From: Brachionus manjavacas
Lineage: Eukaryota > Rotifera > Eurotatoria > Ploima > Brachionidae
Length of the DNA stretch: 64,000 nt
NCBI GenBank assembly: GCA_019054805.1
Contig: JAHQIY010000014.1
Coordinates: forward strand, 620,001 to 684,000
Direction: 5' to 3'
Both the position numbers and the translations under genes were made by a program. Under the pieces are notes generated by a model. It made no database searches. It was given only the letters and a program-made list of their open reading frames with translations, and was not told the DNA's origin. Positions 29,500 to 41,299 of the stretch are shown here, in pieces (the first letter of the stretch is position 1; every line of letters begins with the position of its first letter).

Positions 29500-32481
29500 T
29501 CAAACAATAGAACTTCTAATGTAGTGTCCATAGCTATTAGTGCGATGGATATCGATCAGACACGGCACTTGTTCTTCTCGGCACACAGTCGGTCCATCAT
29601 TGTACACCAGCCTTTTCTGGTTCTCCGCATCGCTTGACTCATTGCATTCACTAGCGTCACTAGAGTAGTCGGACACGCGCACAACATTTGTCTTCTGAAA
29701 CGAGGACAGATGAAAAAAAGCGATGTGCTGCTGCTGCTGCTGCGTAGAAATGGACGACGAGGGACTCGGACTGGTCGTCTCTTTGGTCGTGTCGCTGGAC
29801 ACCGACTCGCCGCTGTGATCAGTGCTCAAGCTGAGCCGGTTGCTAGCGTCCAGCTTCACGGCCTCCATCAGCCTGTAATTTCTCACTCTGAGTCCATCAG
29901 TTTGCTTTGGTTTTTTTTGCACCCGATTTTTTCTGCACACAAAACCGACGATCAAGACGAGCAAAAAGGAGCCCATGGCCACAAAAAAGCCGACCAGAAG
30001 CACATAAAAAACCACGCCCGGTCCTTTCATCAACGGCATGAAGTCAATGCTTTCGACTAGCATGCTCTCATTGAAAGCCTGCTCGTCGCCAATGAACACC
30101 ACAAAGTGCTCGACTATTTGGCAGCGCGTGTCCCCCATGTCGCTCACTCTGACTCTAACGCCGTGCTTTTCTCCCGCCGCACTGAACAAACTCGAATTCA
30201 GCACGCTCAAATTCATCTGGTAGACATTGTGCTGCATTGGCCTCACGCTGATCGCAAATTTGTCCTGCTGATTGTCCAGCCGAAAGCTGAGCTGAGCGTT
30301 GGGCCCTGTGTCGTCGTCCATGTAGAACTCGGTGAATAGAGTGCGACCAGAGCTCACATTGAGCATTCTCACAAGCTTGACACTGTCTGTGTGGTAGAGG
30401 TTGCGCGGACAATTGTCGTTTAGATCGCCTATGTAAACAGTCACATTTAGGCTGGTGTTAAATTTGCCGTCCGAACACACCGCTTGCAAATGGTACAAGC
30501 TGTGGGCTTCTCTGTCCAGGTGATGCGAGTTGACCAGTGAGCCGTCCGAATCGATTCTGAATGGCAAATGGGGCGCAATGGCGGCCGAGTCGCCACTCTT
30601 CAAGTAGAACGCCACTTTTGAGCTCGAATCTGTGTCCAGACACGTGAGCTTAGCTATTCGGCTGTTCAGGTCCACGTTTTCCTCCACTCTGACACTTATG
30701 CTTTTGACCGCTTTTGAATTGTGCACAATAACAGGCTCGTTGTCATTCAGGTCGATGATGTTGAGTCGGCACTTGGCTCTGCCGCTTCTGGACAGGCTAA
30801 AGTTAGCCGGGTTGTCGCGCACCACCACGTAGAACTCGTACACCGACTGCTGTTCTCTGTCGAACACTTTGGACGCGCGCAAGTAGCCAGTCAACGGCTC
30901 GATGTAGACAAAGTCGAGCGACGAGTCGACGCTGTAGGCCAGCATGGCGTTTTGGCCATGGTCCGGGTCACGTGCCTCGAATTTGTGAATCAACTGGTCG
31001 ACGTAGTTGTTCTCGTTGATGTTGAGGTCGTAGTGGAGTTTGTCGAGGGAGGGCGCGTTGTCGTTCTCGTCGAGCAGAACAATGCTGAAGTTGTAAAAGA
31101 CTGTGTGCTTTTGATCAGTGGCTCGGATGCTTATGTTTAGGGTGGGCGTCGTTTCGCGGTCCAGCGGCCTAGAGCCCGTGTCAAGACTAAACGAGTCCGA
31201 GTTCAATTTGTTTATGGTGAAATGGTTGGCGTGCACTGGCCGAATGCTGGGCAATCTGAGCTCTGTCATGTCCACAAACACATTCCATTCTAGTTTGCCC
31301 GAGCTGACCTCGTCTTTGTCTTTGACTTGTACATGCGCAATGAATTTGTGCGCCGGCAAATTTTCGACCATGTAGACGGTCACGTGACCATTTGTTTCAT
31401 TTCGATGGAACTCGTCCAAAAAGCTGACCGAAATGAGGGGCTCGTTGTCGTTCAGATCTTGAACGCAAACGTCGACATTTGCGTAGGCCTGCAGGGACCG
31501 GGGACCCGAGTCCCTGGCCTCTATGCTCAAGCTGAAGTGTTTCTCTTTTTCGTAGTCGAACCATTTGCGCACGCTGAGCTCGCCAGTGGTGTGATTGAGG
31601 CGAAAGTAGGCGCCAGGGTTGTTGATTAGCGAGTATTTGATGATCGAGTTGCAGCCGTGGTCCAGGTCGAGTGCTTTGACGTGGCCGATCACGGCCGATT
31701 CGAGCTCGTTCTCAGGCACGCTAAACTGGTAGCTGGCGCGCTCGAATCGCGGCTTGTTGTCGTTCACGTCAATTAGCACGATGTGAACGAGAGTCCGGGC
31801 GCAGTGCACCGGCTTGCCGGCGTCGCACGCCTCAACGCTCAGGTTGTAGTCCGGCACCGACTCTCGGTCCAACCGATCACTCACCTTCAAGTAGAGAGAC
31901 TGGTCGAGCACCAGCTCGAAGGGCACGTGCTTGTCGACCAGGCGGTAGCTGTGGACCGAGTTGGGCCCAAAGTCCGGGTCGAAGGCATGCTCCACGGCGA
32001 TCCGGTGGCCCACGCTCGCGTCTTCGGCTATTTTGCGCAGCTGATAGTCCGAGGCAAAGTGAGGCTTGTTGTCGTTGATGTCCTCGATTTGCACTTTGAA
32101 CTGGTAAATGGTGTAGTTTGGTATGAGCAGCACTTTGACGTCTATGACACAGGTTCCGTCGGGCCGGCACTTGTTCGAGCAGTGCTTGTTCTGGCACATG
32201 CTCTCGCGGTCCAAGAAGCGCTTGGACGTGAGGCGGCCTGTGACCGCGTCCAGCAAAAAGTAAGTGTTCTCTACGGAGGTTTTGATGTCGTCCAAAAAGG
32301 TGAAATGAGAGTCGTGGCTGGCGAGCGCCGACTCTTGGCTCAAGTCGGCGACCAACGAGCCGACCGCTATTTCTTCGGCTATTCTTTTGTCCGTCAAGTT
32401 AACATAGGTGGCCAGTGAATAGGCCTGCGGCAACACAATACAAACAATTAGAAGGACGCTCATTTTGATAGCATATCGCAT
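29500..32481 (-). CDS. Protocadherin, seven cadherin repeats, single coding exon
   Basis: A 993-residue type I membrane protein for calcium-dependent cell adhesion. Met1 or Met7 starts a signal peptide ending near residue 22 (SVLLIVCIVLPQAYS). Cadherin linkers DxNDNxP lie at about 134-140, 238-244, 342-348, 471-477, 578-584 and 686-692, with DRE motifs in most repeats. This gives EC1-EC6 plus a degenerate EC7 (about 693-800). EC1 has a four-Cys insert (CQNKHCSNKCRPDGTC), where vertebrate delta-protocadherins also carry a disulfide loop. The transmembrane helix is at 823-849, then a 144-residue Ser/Thr-rich tail with Gln5. The C-terminus SSIV fits a class I PDZ ligand. The stop is TGA. A single uninterrupted exon is normal for protocadherin ectodomains. 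The exon is far GC-richer than all its surroundings, and all overlapping frames are its shadows. Confidence 0.95.
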   Translation of the reverse strand: MRYAIKMSVLLIVCIVLPQAYSLATYVNLTDKRIAEEIAVGSLVADLSQESALASHDSHFTFLDDIKTSVENTYFLLDAVTGRLTSKRFLDRESMCQNKHCSNKCRPDGTCVIDVKVLLIPNYTIYQFKVQIEDINDNKPHFASDYQLRKIAEDASVGHRIAVEHAFDPDFGPNSVHSYRLVDKHVPFELVLDQSLYLKVSDRLDRESVPDYNLSVEACDAGKPVHCARTLVHIVLIDVNDNKPRFERASYQFSVPENELESAVIGHVKALDLDHGCNSIIKYSLINNPGAYFRLNHTTGELSVRKWFDYEKEKHFSLSIEARDSGPRSLQAYANVDVCVQDLNDNEPLISVSFLDEFHRNETNGHVTVYMVENLPAHKFIAHVQVKDKDEVSSGKLEWNVFVDMTELRLPSIRPVHANHFTINKLNSDSFSLDTGSRPLDRETTPTLNISIRATDQKHTVFYNFSIVLLDENDNAPSLDKLHYDLNINENNYVDQLIHKFEARDPDHGQNAMLAYSVDSSLDFVYIEPLTGYLRASKVFDREQQSVYEFYVVVRDNPANFSLSRSGRAKCRLNIIDLNDNEPVIVHNSKAVKSISVRVEENVDLNSRIAKLTCLDTDSSSKVAFYLKSGDSAAIAPHLPFRIDSDGSLVNSHHLDREAHSLYHLQAVCSDGKFNTSLNVTVYIGDLNDNCPRNLYHTDSVKLVRMLNVSSGRTLFTEFYMDDDTGPNAQLSFRLDNQQDKFAISVRPMQHNVYQMNLSVLNSSLFSAAGEKHGVRVRVSDMGDTRCQIVEHFVVFIGDEQAFNESMLVESIDFMPLMKGPGVVFYVLLVGFFVAMGSFLLVLIVGFVCRKNRVQKKPKQTDGLRVRNYRLMEAVKLDASNRLSLSTDHSGESVSSDTTKETTSPSPSSSISTQQQQQHIAFFHLSSFQKTNVVRVSDYSSDASECNESSDAENQKRLVYNDGPTVCREEQVPCLIDIHRTNSYGHYIRSSIV

Positions 32482-32525
32482 TCAATTTAGCTGTGTTCAA
32501 TGTTCGCTATCTAAAATTAAAAAGA
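32482..32525 (-). promoter_or_regulatory. Short 5' leader with a 3' splice site upstream of the protocadherin ATG
   Basis: On the minus strand CTCTTTTTAATTTTAG at 32,526-32,511 is a good acceptor, leaving a ~29-nt leader before the ATG at 32,481. This suggests a non-coding first exon, with the promoter further upstream (higher coordinates). Confidence 0.4.
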
Positions 32526-32639
32526 GAAGAAATAAAAAATATTTAATTTTAATAGGTTTTTATTTTTTTATTTTTTTTTTTTTGTATTTATTTTTGTATT
32601 GATTGAAATTTAAAACATAGTATCAAATTATTCTAATTG

Positions 32640-33035
32640 AATTAGAGGCTGTACTCGAAAGAGCCCCTTGCGTGAATAGATGCCGACTAGCGATACATAG
32701 TCGACAACTATTGATGGTCTATGATTTTTCTAATCTTTTGATAATCAGTGAAATTCTTAGACAAAAAAAATTAGCAGTCGACTAACTTGGCAGCTCCTCC
32801 ACTCCATTTGGACTGATATCTCTAGCATTTAATTTTGGGTGTCAACCATGCTCTCTATTTTTACCACATGTGTTTTTTGTATTAATTGTTAGTTTAAACT
32901 AATAAAACCCAGCTTTTTTAATTTTTTTTTATCTTATTTAACTTTATTTTTAATTTTGTTAATTTTTATTTTTTTTCACTTTATATATTTTTATTCTGAA
33001 GGAGCATTAGCTCGGTACAGATTTACAAATAAATA
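32640..33035 (+). mobile_element. LINE B-related 3' UTR and terminus
   Basis: Ends CTGAAGGAGCATTAGCTCGG, TACAGATTTACAAATAAATA at 32,995-33,034, identical to the LINE B terminus. The preceding ~350 bp are non-coding and do not match the other copies by eye, so the upstream extent is uncertain. Confidence 0.55.
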
Positions 33036-33204
33036 AACTGTTTAGCCATTCGACCGTCTTTTACTAAGAACCCCAATCCGATAAAATTTTCTAATTAAAT
33101 CAAATTTCAATTGAAAATATGGAAAAATTTAATTATTTCCTTCTAAAACGTCTCACTAAAAATAAAATAGAATTATTTTATTTTAATTTCAAAATTTGAT
33201 CTTG

Positions 33205-33290
33205 TAGCTGAAAAGAAGGACTTAGTTGACACTCCGACCGGCCAAGGTTCAGGCTTAATTTTTTTTTAAATAAAAAAAAATCAGAATTAC
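33205..33290 (+). mobile_element. LINE C 3' tail fragment
   Basis: GCTGAAAAGAAGGACTTAGT, CCGGCCAAGGTTCAGGC, then a T/A tract. It matches the 3' UTR of the LINE at 4.44-4.99 kb and the fragments near 41.3 and 41.55 kb. Confidence 0.45.
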
Positions 33291-34059
33291 TTTTAAATTT
33301 TTTATTTATTTAAAAAATTGGATCAGATTCGGCGATGATAAAAATATATAGATTTAAAGGCAATTTTTTTCTCTCATAAATGTTGCATAAGGCTTACGCA
33401 TAGTCAAACGAAAAACTGAAAAACTTCTTTTTTTTTAATTTGGAGGTTTTTGAATGGAGTGGTTGCTGTTTTTAACTTTTTGAGTTGATTTACTCAATGG
33501 ACATTATATTTGCTTATATTCTTGAAGAAAAAATGACCTATTTTTAATGTACCCAAAGTGCTTTGTTAAATTTAAAACCAAAAAAATTTTTCGGTTTTTT
33601 TCCAGTTTTTTTGATTTTGTCAGAAGAATGACTCCAACCTTTTTATTTAAATTCTTAAACTAGAAAAAAATTTTCAAGAAATTGTAGGCTTCACTCTTTT
33701 TTTGCTTAAAGTTCAATTAATCTAACAAAAAAGTCAAAAAGAACTCGGTTTCCTAAAAGATCATTAAATTTAATTTTCAACTCCTGGATTTTTTTTTATA
33801 GGCTTGAAATTTTAGTAGATCTTTTTATCAATTTTAGACTTTTTTGATACATTTAAAATGTCAAAACATTCGAAGAAAAAAATCAAGTAAAAATTTAAAC
33901 AATTTCAATTAAAAAGAAAAATTTCTTTTATAAATCTTATTGTTTATCGAAATATATCTATAGATTTTTAGAGAATCTCAAGATAATTTAAACATTTTAC
34001 AAAATAAAATAATAAGACAAACGCTGACACTTAAACCCTATTGTAAAATGGTTCAGAAT
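33291..34059. other. AT-rich intergenic, no gene seen
   Basis: Nothing recognised. Confidence 0.3.
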
Positions 34060-34525
34060 GCTAAAAATTTTAAAATTATTCCATTTTGAAGAGCTTTATA
34101 TCTTTTCTAAATTATCTTTTATCAACACAATCAAATTTTCAACTCATCTTCTCTCTACTCAACTATTTTAATCTATCTTCATAACCAATCCTATGAATAA
34201 ATAATTTTCATATGATATGGCACTAATTTCTAAATTTTACTGTATTCAAAATTTGAAAAAAAATTCAAAGAAATTTGAAGAATAATTTTCTAACCATTTT
34301 ATTAAATTTTTTTGTGAATTTTAAAATTTAAACTTTCTAGATTGCTTTTAAATTAGCTTTTTCAGTGTTGGTCAATTCCTAATTTGTCTATTGTATTGTT
34401 ACTTGGACATTTGTTTTTTAGTCACAATAATCTTCCTTTTTTATATATTTTGTATTTGTAAAATTTAATTTTTACTTCTTTTTAAAGGAGATTAATTCTT
34501 CATTCAATTAAAAAAAAAATAAATT
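34060..34525 (+). mobile_element. LINE A copy, heavily decayed
   Basis: FHFEELYLFSKLSFINTIKF at 34,080-34,140 and ALISKFYCIQNL later match the ORF at 6538-6876. The tail CTTCTTTTTAAAGGAGATTA near 34,473 and an A-rich/AATA end close the element at ~34,525. Multiple stops. Confidence 0.6.
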
Positions 34526-37485
34526 AGTACTTATCAAGTGTTGACTCTCTATTTGCCTCATATATTTATTATTAATTATTAGTTTCGTGTTTTTTTCTAA
34601 TAAACTGTTTAACCATTAAACCGTCTTTCACTAAAAGCCCAATTCTAAATAAACATTTAGCCGACACCCCAACAAAACCAGTTATTATGTTGTCTTAGTT
34701 ATCAATAGATCACTTTTGATAAAATTGATTTCTTCAAATTGCATAAATTGATGGATAAAAATGGCAGTTGATCGGCTTATCATTCAGGAAAACTTTTCAA
34801 TCAATTTTTTTTTGTTATTCTATTTTATCTTTTTTTTATTTACCTAGTCCTTTTTTATTGATTTATTAATTGTAGAAAAATAAATAAAAAATTTTTATCT
34901 CATCGATTATTAACTTTAAATTTGTTTCCAAATGACAAAAATTACTTCGGTCTAATTATATTTATTTAAGTGTCCATTAGCAAAAATAAAATTAGATTTT
35001 TATTGATTTAAAAATAGAGCTCAAATCGATTCATAAAAAAAATAAAGAGTTAATAAATTTTTAATACAATTTAGACTTATATAACCCAAACTCAAGCTGA
35101 ATGGATTCTCAAGTTGTTCTTCATCTAAATTAACCTCTAATCAAAACAACAATATCAATAAATTTAATTTGTAGTTTTTTGGGTCAGTCTTAAAATTACT
35201 GGTTTTCAAATAAAGTTCATTTTAAATTTATAGATTTAATTACATTTTTAGATAGAGAAAAATGTTGCTTGAGAATTTTTTATGCTATCTTTAATTAATC
35301 CTGATCTAAAGAATCTTATTTTGCTGTAAAATAAGATAATGATTTGGATGGATTTATATTCAAACAGATACATTTTTGATTTATCTTGGTAGTTATTTTA
35401 TTCTCACGTAAATGTCAATATTAAAGACCAAATTGAAGTTTTGTACAAAATCTCTTTTCAATCATCCCCTTAAAGTTCAACAAAAGAACTGTCAATCGCA
35501 AAAAATATAAAGTATAAAAAAAGACAAATCAATTTAAAATTAAATTTAGGAAAAAAAATATTTTTTGATTAGATATTTTATAATTCATTGATAAACCTCC
35601 AAATAATTTAATAAAAAAAGAAAATCAACTAATTGATAACCATTTTCAAATGAAAGAAGTTTAAATCATCAAGAATTTAGTAAAATAAATAAATTAAAGA
35701 AAAAAAAGAAAAATCAAATATTTTATGAATTAATAACTAATATTGAAATAAATGAAAGAGAGATAATAGTGAGGTTTTGTAGGAATTGCTAGATGAACAA
35801 AATCATAATTGGAATGGTTTGAAACAATCAACTTCTGCCACGAACTTATCGATAAAATAATCTCAGAAAAGCACACTAGTTAAAATCAATTTTAACCAAA
35901 TTATTGTACAAAATTTTTATCATTTTTTTTCTCTAGCTGAAATTTATTATTAACAAAATGTAAAAATCAAAGTCCAAACGAATTGTTTATTAAATAAAAA
36001 ATTAGGCAGTCATTTTTTATATAAGTGCTCAGTATATACACAAAAATAAAATATTTACCACTTACTTTATGGCAGACGGAGCTAATGTTTACCTAGCTTG
36101 ATGCTTTAAAATTTTAATTAATTAACAAATTTAAATAAAATTAGCTTTTAAAAAATGAATAAATTTAATGCGAAAGTAGTCAACTAGTTTATGTGAAAAT
36201 TATGTTTAAAGTGTTTAAAAGTATTCTAAAAGAACACATGTGAAAATATTTATCATATATCCTTTTGAAGTGATTAATCTTTTTTTTTTTATTTTGCCGA
36301 AAATAAAAATAATTTTTTTCTCAACTTGGACCAAAAAACAAAATACCTTAATAGAGTCGTGTCTTAAAGAAATATCAACGAAGTCCGAGTAAATCATTAT
36401 TTTATTTTTTTTAATTATTAAATTGGGAAATGATACAAATTCCTTGTTTTGTAATCATAAAATTTATATTTTATTTTATTTCAATGAACGTCTTGAAGGC
36501 GATGCAAAGTTATAAAATTAAAAAAAAAGAAAATATAATAAGACAAAAAACTTGATAGTTTTTAAATAAACATATAAGAGAAATGTTATTTTTTTTTAAT
36601 TCAACAAAATTATTATTCTATTTTATTTTCTGTAAATAAAAATTTATTTTATTTTTTTTTAATTATTAAATTGGGAAATGATATAAAACCTTGTTTTGTA
36701 AAACCATCATAAAATTTACATATAGAATTTTATTTTGGTTCTAGCATAAAATAGTTAAATAATAGGAAATATTATTTTAAAAAATTCTTAAATTTCTTTT
36801 AAAGTTTAAAGTAGAATAACTATTCGAATTTAATAAAAAATTAATAATTTCTCAGTAAATTTGTTAGAAAATATAAAATTATTTAAGTATTAAAAAAAAT
36901 AAATTAACAAAAATTTTACTTAAATATGTATTTTTTTTCATCTTTCAAGAAGTGTTTTTTGAAATTAAAATACCCTTGCTTCATTTTTGGGCTTTAAAAA
37001 AATCAAATTTCCAAGAAAAATTTCAAAGATAAATAGGAATGTAAAATTTACTAAAAAATCGATTCTTTTCGAAGACTCAAAATATTCATTTAATTTCAGA
37101 AAAATTAAGTCCTATAGGAAAAATTAACAAAAAAACATTTACTTGTATTTTTAATCTCAAAGATTTAACTTCACCAAACTTTAGCAAAAAAATCTAGAAT
37201 TTTACACAATAAAATTTAAAATTAATTGGAATAAATTATTGATGTTTTAGAAAAATGTTAGAACCCAAGTCTTGACATGCCTCCACTTACTATTTAAAAA
37301 CTGTGTAATCCTAGACTTTGCATTCCATTCAATAATTTTTAAGTCAAATGTAATTGTCTAATATATTGCTTGGCTCTGAGACTTTTCACAAAAATTGTCT
37401 TCTCGCATTTTAAAAACCTGTCAGAAGTTAAATTCAAAAAAGCCGCCAAATGTAAAAAGCATCACACATGCATGTATATCATATG
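34526..37485. other. Long AT-rich intergenic stretch, no gene seen
   Basis: No coding exon is recognisable. 34,600-34,650 (AAACTGTTTAACCATTAAAC, CGTCTTTCACTAAAAGCCC) repeats 33,037-33,080 with few changes, an unidentified dispersed repeat next to LINE ends. ATTATTAAATTGGGAAATGA recurs at 36,414-36,433 and 36,662-36,681 as a local direct duplication. Confidence 0.4.
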
Positions 37486-37489
37486 ATGA

Positions 37490-37955
37490 AATTCCTAAAT
37501 TCACTTAAAATATTCAACTTTGACAACCTGTCTTTGCTAAAATTTCTAATACAATAAAATATAACAAATTGGCATCTATTATCTATGAAGACTTGTCACA
37601 TAAACCAACTAAAATGGCTCAATTAAAGTTATTTGATCGGGACATAGTTCTGTTGGAATCTTTTTTTGACCAAGATGTTAGAAGAATGAACCTTAGAATT
37701 GATGCTCTTAAGAAGGATCTCAAATTTCAAATTAGTCAGGAGAACGGGCTAACTGGCTCCATTAAACTCTGCTTGTCTAACATTAACGACAACTCAATCT
37801 GCTAATTTGTTTAACAGAGTCATTTAGTAATTCTGATGGAATTTAATCTCTTATTTTTTATTTTCTTACATCAGTAACTGAATTTTTAATTTTTAATTTT
37901 TTTACGTACTACTTCTCCTTCTAAGGGGGCTAATTTTATCAAATAAATAAACATC
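37490..37955 (+). mobile_element. LINE A copy: C-terminal ORF and tail
   Basis: FNFDNLSLLKFLIQ near 37,515 and the open frame 37569-37805 (LFDRDIVLLESFFDQDVRRM, NLRIDALKKDLKFQISQENG, LTGSIKLCLSNI) align with the copy at 6.54 kb despite few identical residues. The tail CTCCTTCTAAGGGGGCTAA at 37,915-37,933 and AAATAAATAAAC follow. Less damaged than the 34-kb copy, but 5'-truncated. Confidence 0.6.
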
Positions 37956-38039
37956 AAGATTTACCAGTTATGTAGATAGTTCGCAACACAAGTCAAAAAA
38001 AAAGTCAACAAAAAAATTAAATTACAGTACTCGTTTGAG

Positions 38040-39340
38040 AGAGCTAACCAAGAGTTTTTGTTTGCCCTAATATCCTGTCGAGCTTCTTTGATAGCTAATT
38101 TAATAGAGGAAGAACATTAGAAGACAAATATTTAGCAAGCTTGTGGTCTAGTCACAATGTAGTTGTTTTTCAAAAAAGGAAAAAGCTGAAACTGTTTTTG
38201 TTGAGAGCGCCTGATGAATATTTATCTTATCTTTGCTGCTGATGATTTCTTAAATATCCGATGATCGGCTCAAATCTGAATAGTTCGAGAAGATAATTCA
38301 CGTGCTCGCACAAGATATAGCTTGGAAAACTATTTCGGGACAGTTTATCTGCGCGAGATAAAATAGCTCGTGCCAAGCGGTCTAATGGAGGCCAACAAAA
38401 GAAACTTTTAATTAAAAGAAACAATTCCCTGAATTAAATCGCGAGCAGTCACGCCACAAACTAATCAATATCGGCGCAAATGTCGCAATGCTGCGACAGC
38501 AATTTTCCTAGCCACTTTCTTCAAATCTAAAATCCATTAAAAAAACTCTCTTCTCTATTTTTATAATGCAAATTGTTTAGATAGCCTAAATGAATTTGAT
38601 CCTGAAAAATATTTGCTCAAACACTCGAATTGCATCATATTCTGGCATGAAAATATTGAAAAATATCTTATGCTAACAGAACCATTTGTCCATTCAAATG
38701 GAATTAAACTACAAAAATATTTGCGCTAAATACCTCTCAATCAACTTATCTATCTCGACACGACTCCTCTCAACTTAAATTACATAATTTGCCAGATATC
38801 CAAAGACATAATTAAATCTGATAGCTGTGATTATGCAAGTTAGTTTTGTTGGATTGCTCGCTGAGCCGAAATCATCGACTCAGAAAGCCCCCGTCATCCA
38901 AAGTTAATTATAGAGCACAGACCAACATGTGTGTGTGTTGATTAGTTAGGGAGCGCGCTTTGAACACAAACACTGTCCTTATTTTCGAATAGCTCAATCA
39001 ATAGCTATCGATGTTTTGTTTCGGGGGGTAAACAAACCATTGACAGGTTGATTGATATGGCTTTAATAAAGCTTTGATTCTAGAGAGGACACTTAAGTGG
39101 ACCGGGTTTTATTTATGCACAATGATCCGAGCTCTTATCTACACTTGTCTAATTAGTTATTCAAGATATCTTATCTATGAATTTAAATTAATTGTTTAAA
39201 CTAATTACTTCTCGGCTGGATGCCAATTACATAACTGGCTTGCGTCAACTTCACCTGATTTAAATGCTAATTTTGATGACCATTCAGCTAATTGTCCGCC
39301 TCCGCACAACTCAACTCTAGAAATGAAATTAAATCAAAAC
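38040..39340. other. Higher-complexity non-coding block, candidate regulatory region
   Basis: Compared with its flanks this stretch has more G/C and fewer homopolymers (CTGTCGAGCTTCTTTGATAG, GGGAGCGCGCTTTGAACAC, TCGGGGGGTAAACAAACC), yet no frame looks coding and no repeat matches. It lies 5.5-7 kb upstream of the protocadherin start, on the correct side for distal enhancers or untranslated exons. This is inference from composition only. Confidence 0.3.
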
Positions 39341-39507
39341 CATTAGACTAATGAACGTCTAATTTTATTTTGCTATTCAAACTTGTTCTTTTCTTTTTTA
39401 AATAAATTAAATTAATTGAACAATTATTATTTTGACGTGCCGAACAAAATTTTGAAGAATTTGATTTAAGTTCAATCAGCTGCATGAAAAAAATATGAAT
39501 TTTTTGG

Positions 39508-39768
39508 TTGAGTTCAGTACGCTGGAATATCTTGAACTTCCTTGGCGATAATTATAAAAAGTTTGATCTGAAAAATACCTCCTTTTGTAAACAACTAGAT
39601 AGTGTGGAGAAAAAAACTCATATTGATGTAATGGACAATTGTTTGAAGACTTCTTTAGCAATAATCGATCATTTATTTATGGAAGAAAATCGTGCTCTAG
39701 TTTATTCAATTAAATTTATTGTGGTCAAGATCAGATTAAATATGAAATTAAACTTAGCTTACTTTTAA
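39508..39768 (+). other. 86-residue ORF of unknown nature
   Basis: Reads VRWNILNFLGDNYKKFDLKN, TSFCKQLDSVEKKTHIDVMD, NCLKTSLAIIDHLFMEENRA. Composition is protein-like and the N-terminal frame is open slightly further upstream, but I recognise no family, and there are no clear splice sites. It may be a piece of a transposon protein. Confidence 0.2.
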
Positions 39769-40600
39769 TTTTATGATTTATTAAATGATCTTTTAAAGAT
39801 AGATTTTTGTAAATAATTGTGTTTTTCTTATATATTCTTCTACTAACTCTTTCCGTATAGTATCGAGTTAAATTTCTTTACTTAATAATTAGTCAATTGT
39901 AAAATAAACATTTAAGAGTAAGTTTTTCTTTTTTTTATTTTTATATAAATACTTTAATTTGTCCATGGGACTTAAACTCAAGCCTAAATAAACAATGCTT
40001 TGATACCATTTTATTTCCTAATTTTTTTCAATCTTTTATAAACTAATTTATTTACTTTATTCAATTAACACCAATTCTGTCGATGAAATTTAAATTTTAA
40101 AAATTAAAAAATTATTTTTTTTTATTTTATAAAATAATTTTAGGGATTTACCCCTAGGACTATCCCGAACGGCTTATCGCCTTCTTTTCAGTCTTCATGT
40201 AATATAAAAATAGAAAATTTAAAAATAGTAATTAGGTTATATATAAAAATGATGTAAACAAAAAAATTCTAATTTTGTTTTTAAATAAAACTCGTATTTT
40301 TTTCTTAAAAAAAAGCAAATAAAGTTTAAAAATGTATAAAGTTTTTTGATACTTTGGTTTCGCACAAGCGAGATTCTTCATAATTTTTCAAATTTTTTTT
40401 TATAAATATGTAGAAAATATGTTATAAAAATGTAGAATTTTTCCCATAAATAAATGATCAATCTTCGAAAGCCCTGGCACTCTAGAAATTATCTTTTTTG
40501 ATTACAAAAACAATTTCTCTGACCTCTAGCTATTTCAGCTTAACGTTTTTAATTTTTTTCTTATTATTTAATCCTTTTTTTTAATCTTATTTAATATTTT
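39769..40600. other. AT-rich intergenic, no gene seen
   Basis: 40,141-40,200 (GGGATTTACCCCTAGGACTA) is a small GC-richer patch, perhaps an old repeat end. Confidence 0.3.
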
Positions 40601-40645
40601 TTTTTAATCTAAGGGAGCATTAGCTCGGTACAGAAAAATACATTT
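40601..40645 (+). mobile_element. LINE B 3' terminus
   Basis: CTAAGGGAGCATTAGCTCGG, TACAGAAAAATA at 40,608-40,640. The preceding ~100 bp are A/T-rich as in other tails. Confidence 0.6.
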
Positions 40646-41299
40646 TTAACACTCAAAGGAATGGGTATATTTGACTAAAACTTTGTTCAAATGTTGCATT
40701 AGAGTCTGTAATTTATTTTTTATTTATTTTTTTCAAAAAACACCTCTTGGGTGATGATAAGAAAAAAAAAATCAAGAAAAATGAAAAAAAAAAAAGATGA
40801 ATACATTGTAAATTAAAATAAAAAATAAGGGACAGTTTATGTGTCTATATTGCGTTAGTTTGCATTATTTAATAGGTATTATTTATTAATCACATGCTTT
40901 TGATTTAGATACTTTAAATTGGATATTATACATAGGAAAATGAATATAAGAGTAATTCATTATCAACTAAATCTACATCACAAGTTGTTGAACTTATTTT
41001 CAAGCTACTTATCTAGCTCTCAATACCGCCACCGTCACTCTTGGTTACTTCATCTTCGCATTTGTAATATTGAAAGCAGCATTTGTAATATTTGAGTGTT
41101 TAATAAAGTGGAATAAAATATAAAAAATATAACACATTAGAAAACCCCTATTGATCTCTAGTTAAGATTAACTCAATAGATGATACTTCTCTCTACTTAG
41201 AATTCAAAACAGTAGTTTCTACATAAAAAACTTTTTAACAAAAACTATAACATATTTTATTTGAAATTTTAAACTCAACTCATTTTATTTACTAACGAT
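40646..41299. other. AT-rich intergenic, no gene seen
   Basis: 40,970-41,070 is slightly richer in C (CTCAATACCGCCACCGTCAC) without coding signal. Confidence 0.3.

Noticed and set aside
29710-32418. Several plus-strand ORFs of 60-211 residues opposite the protocadherin.
   Set aside because: Shadows of a GC-rich coding exon; they lack domains and their composition mirrors the antisense of cadherin motifs.
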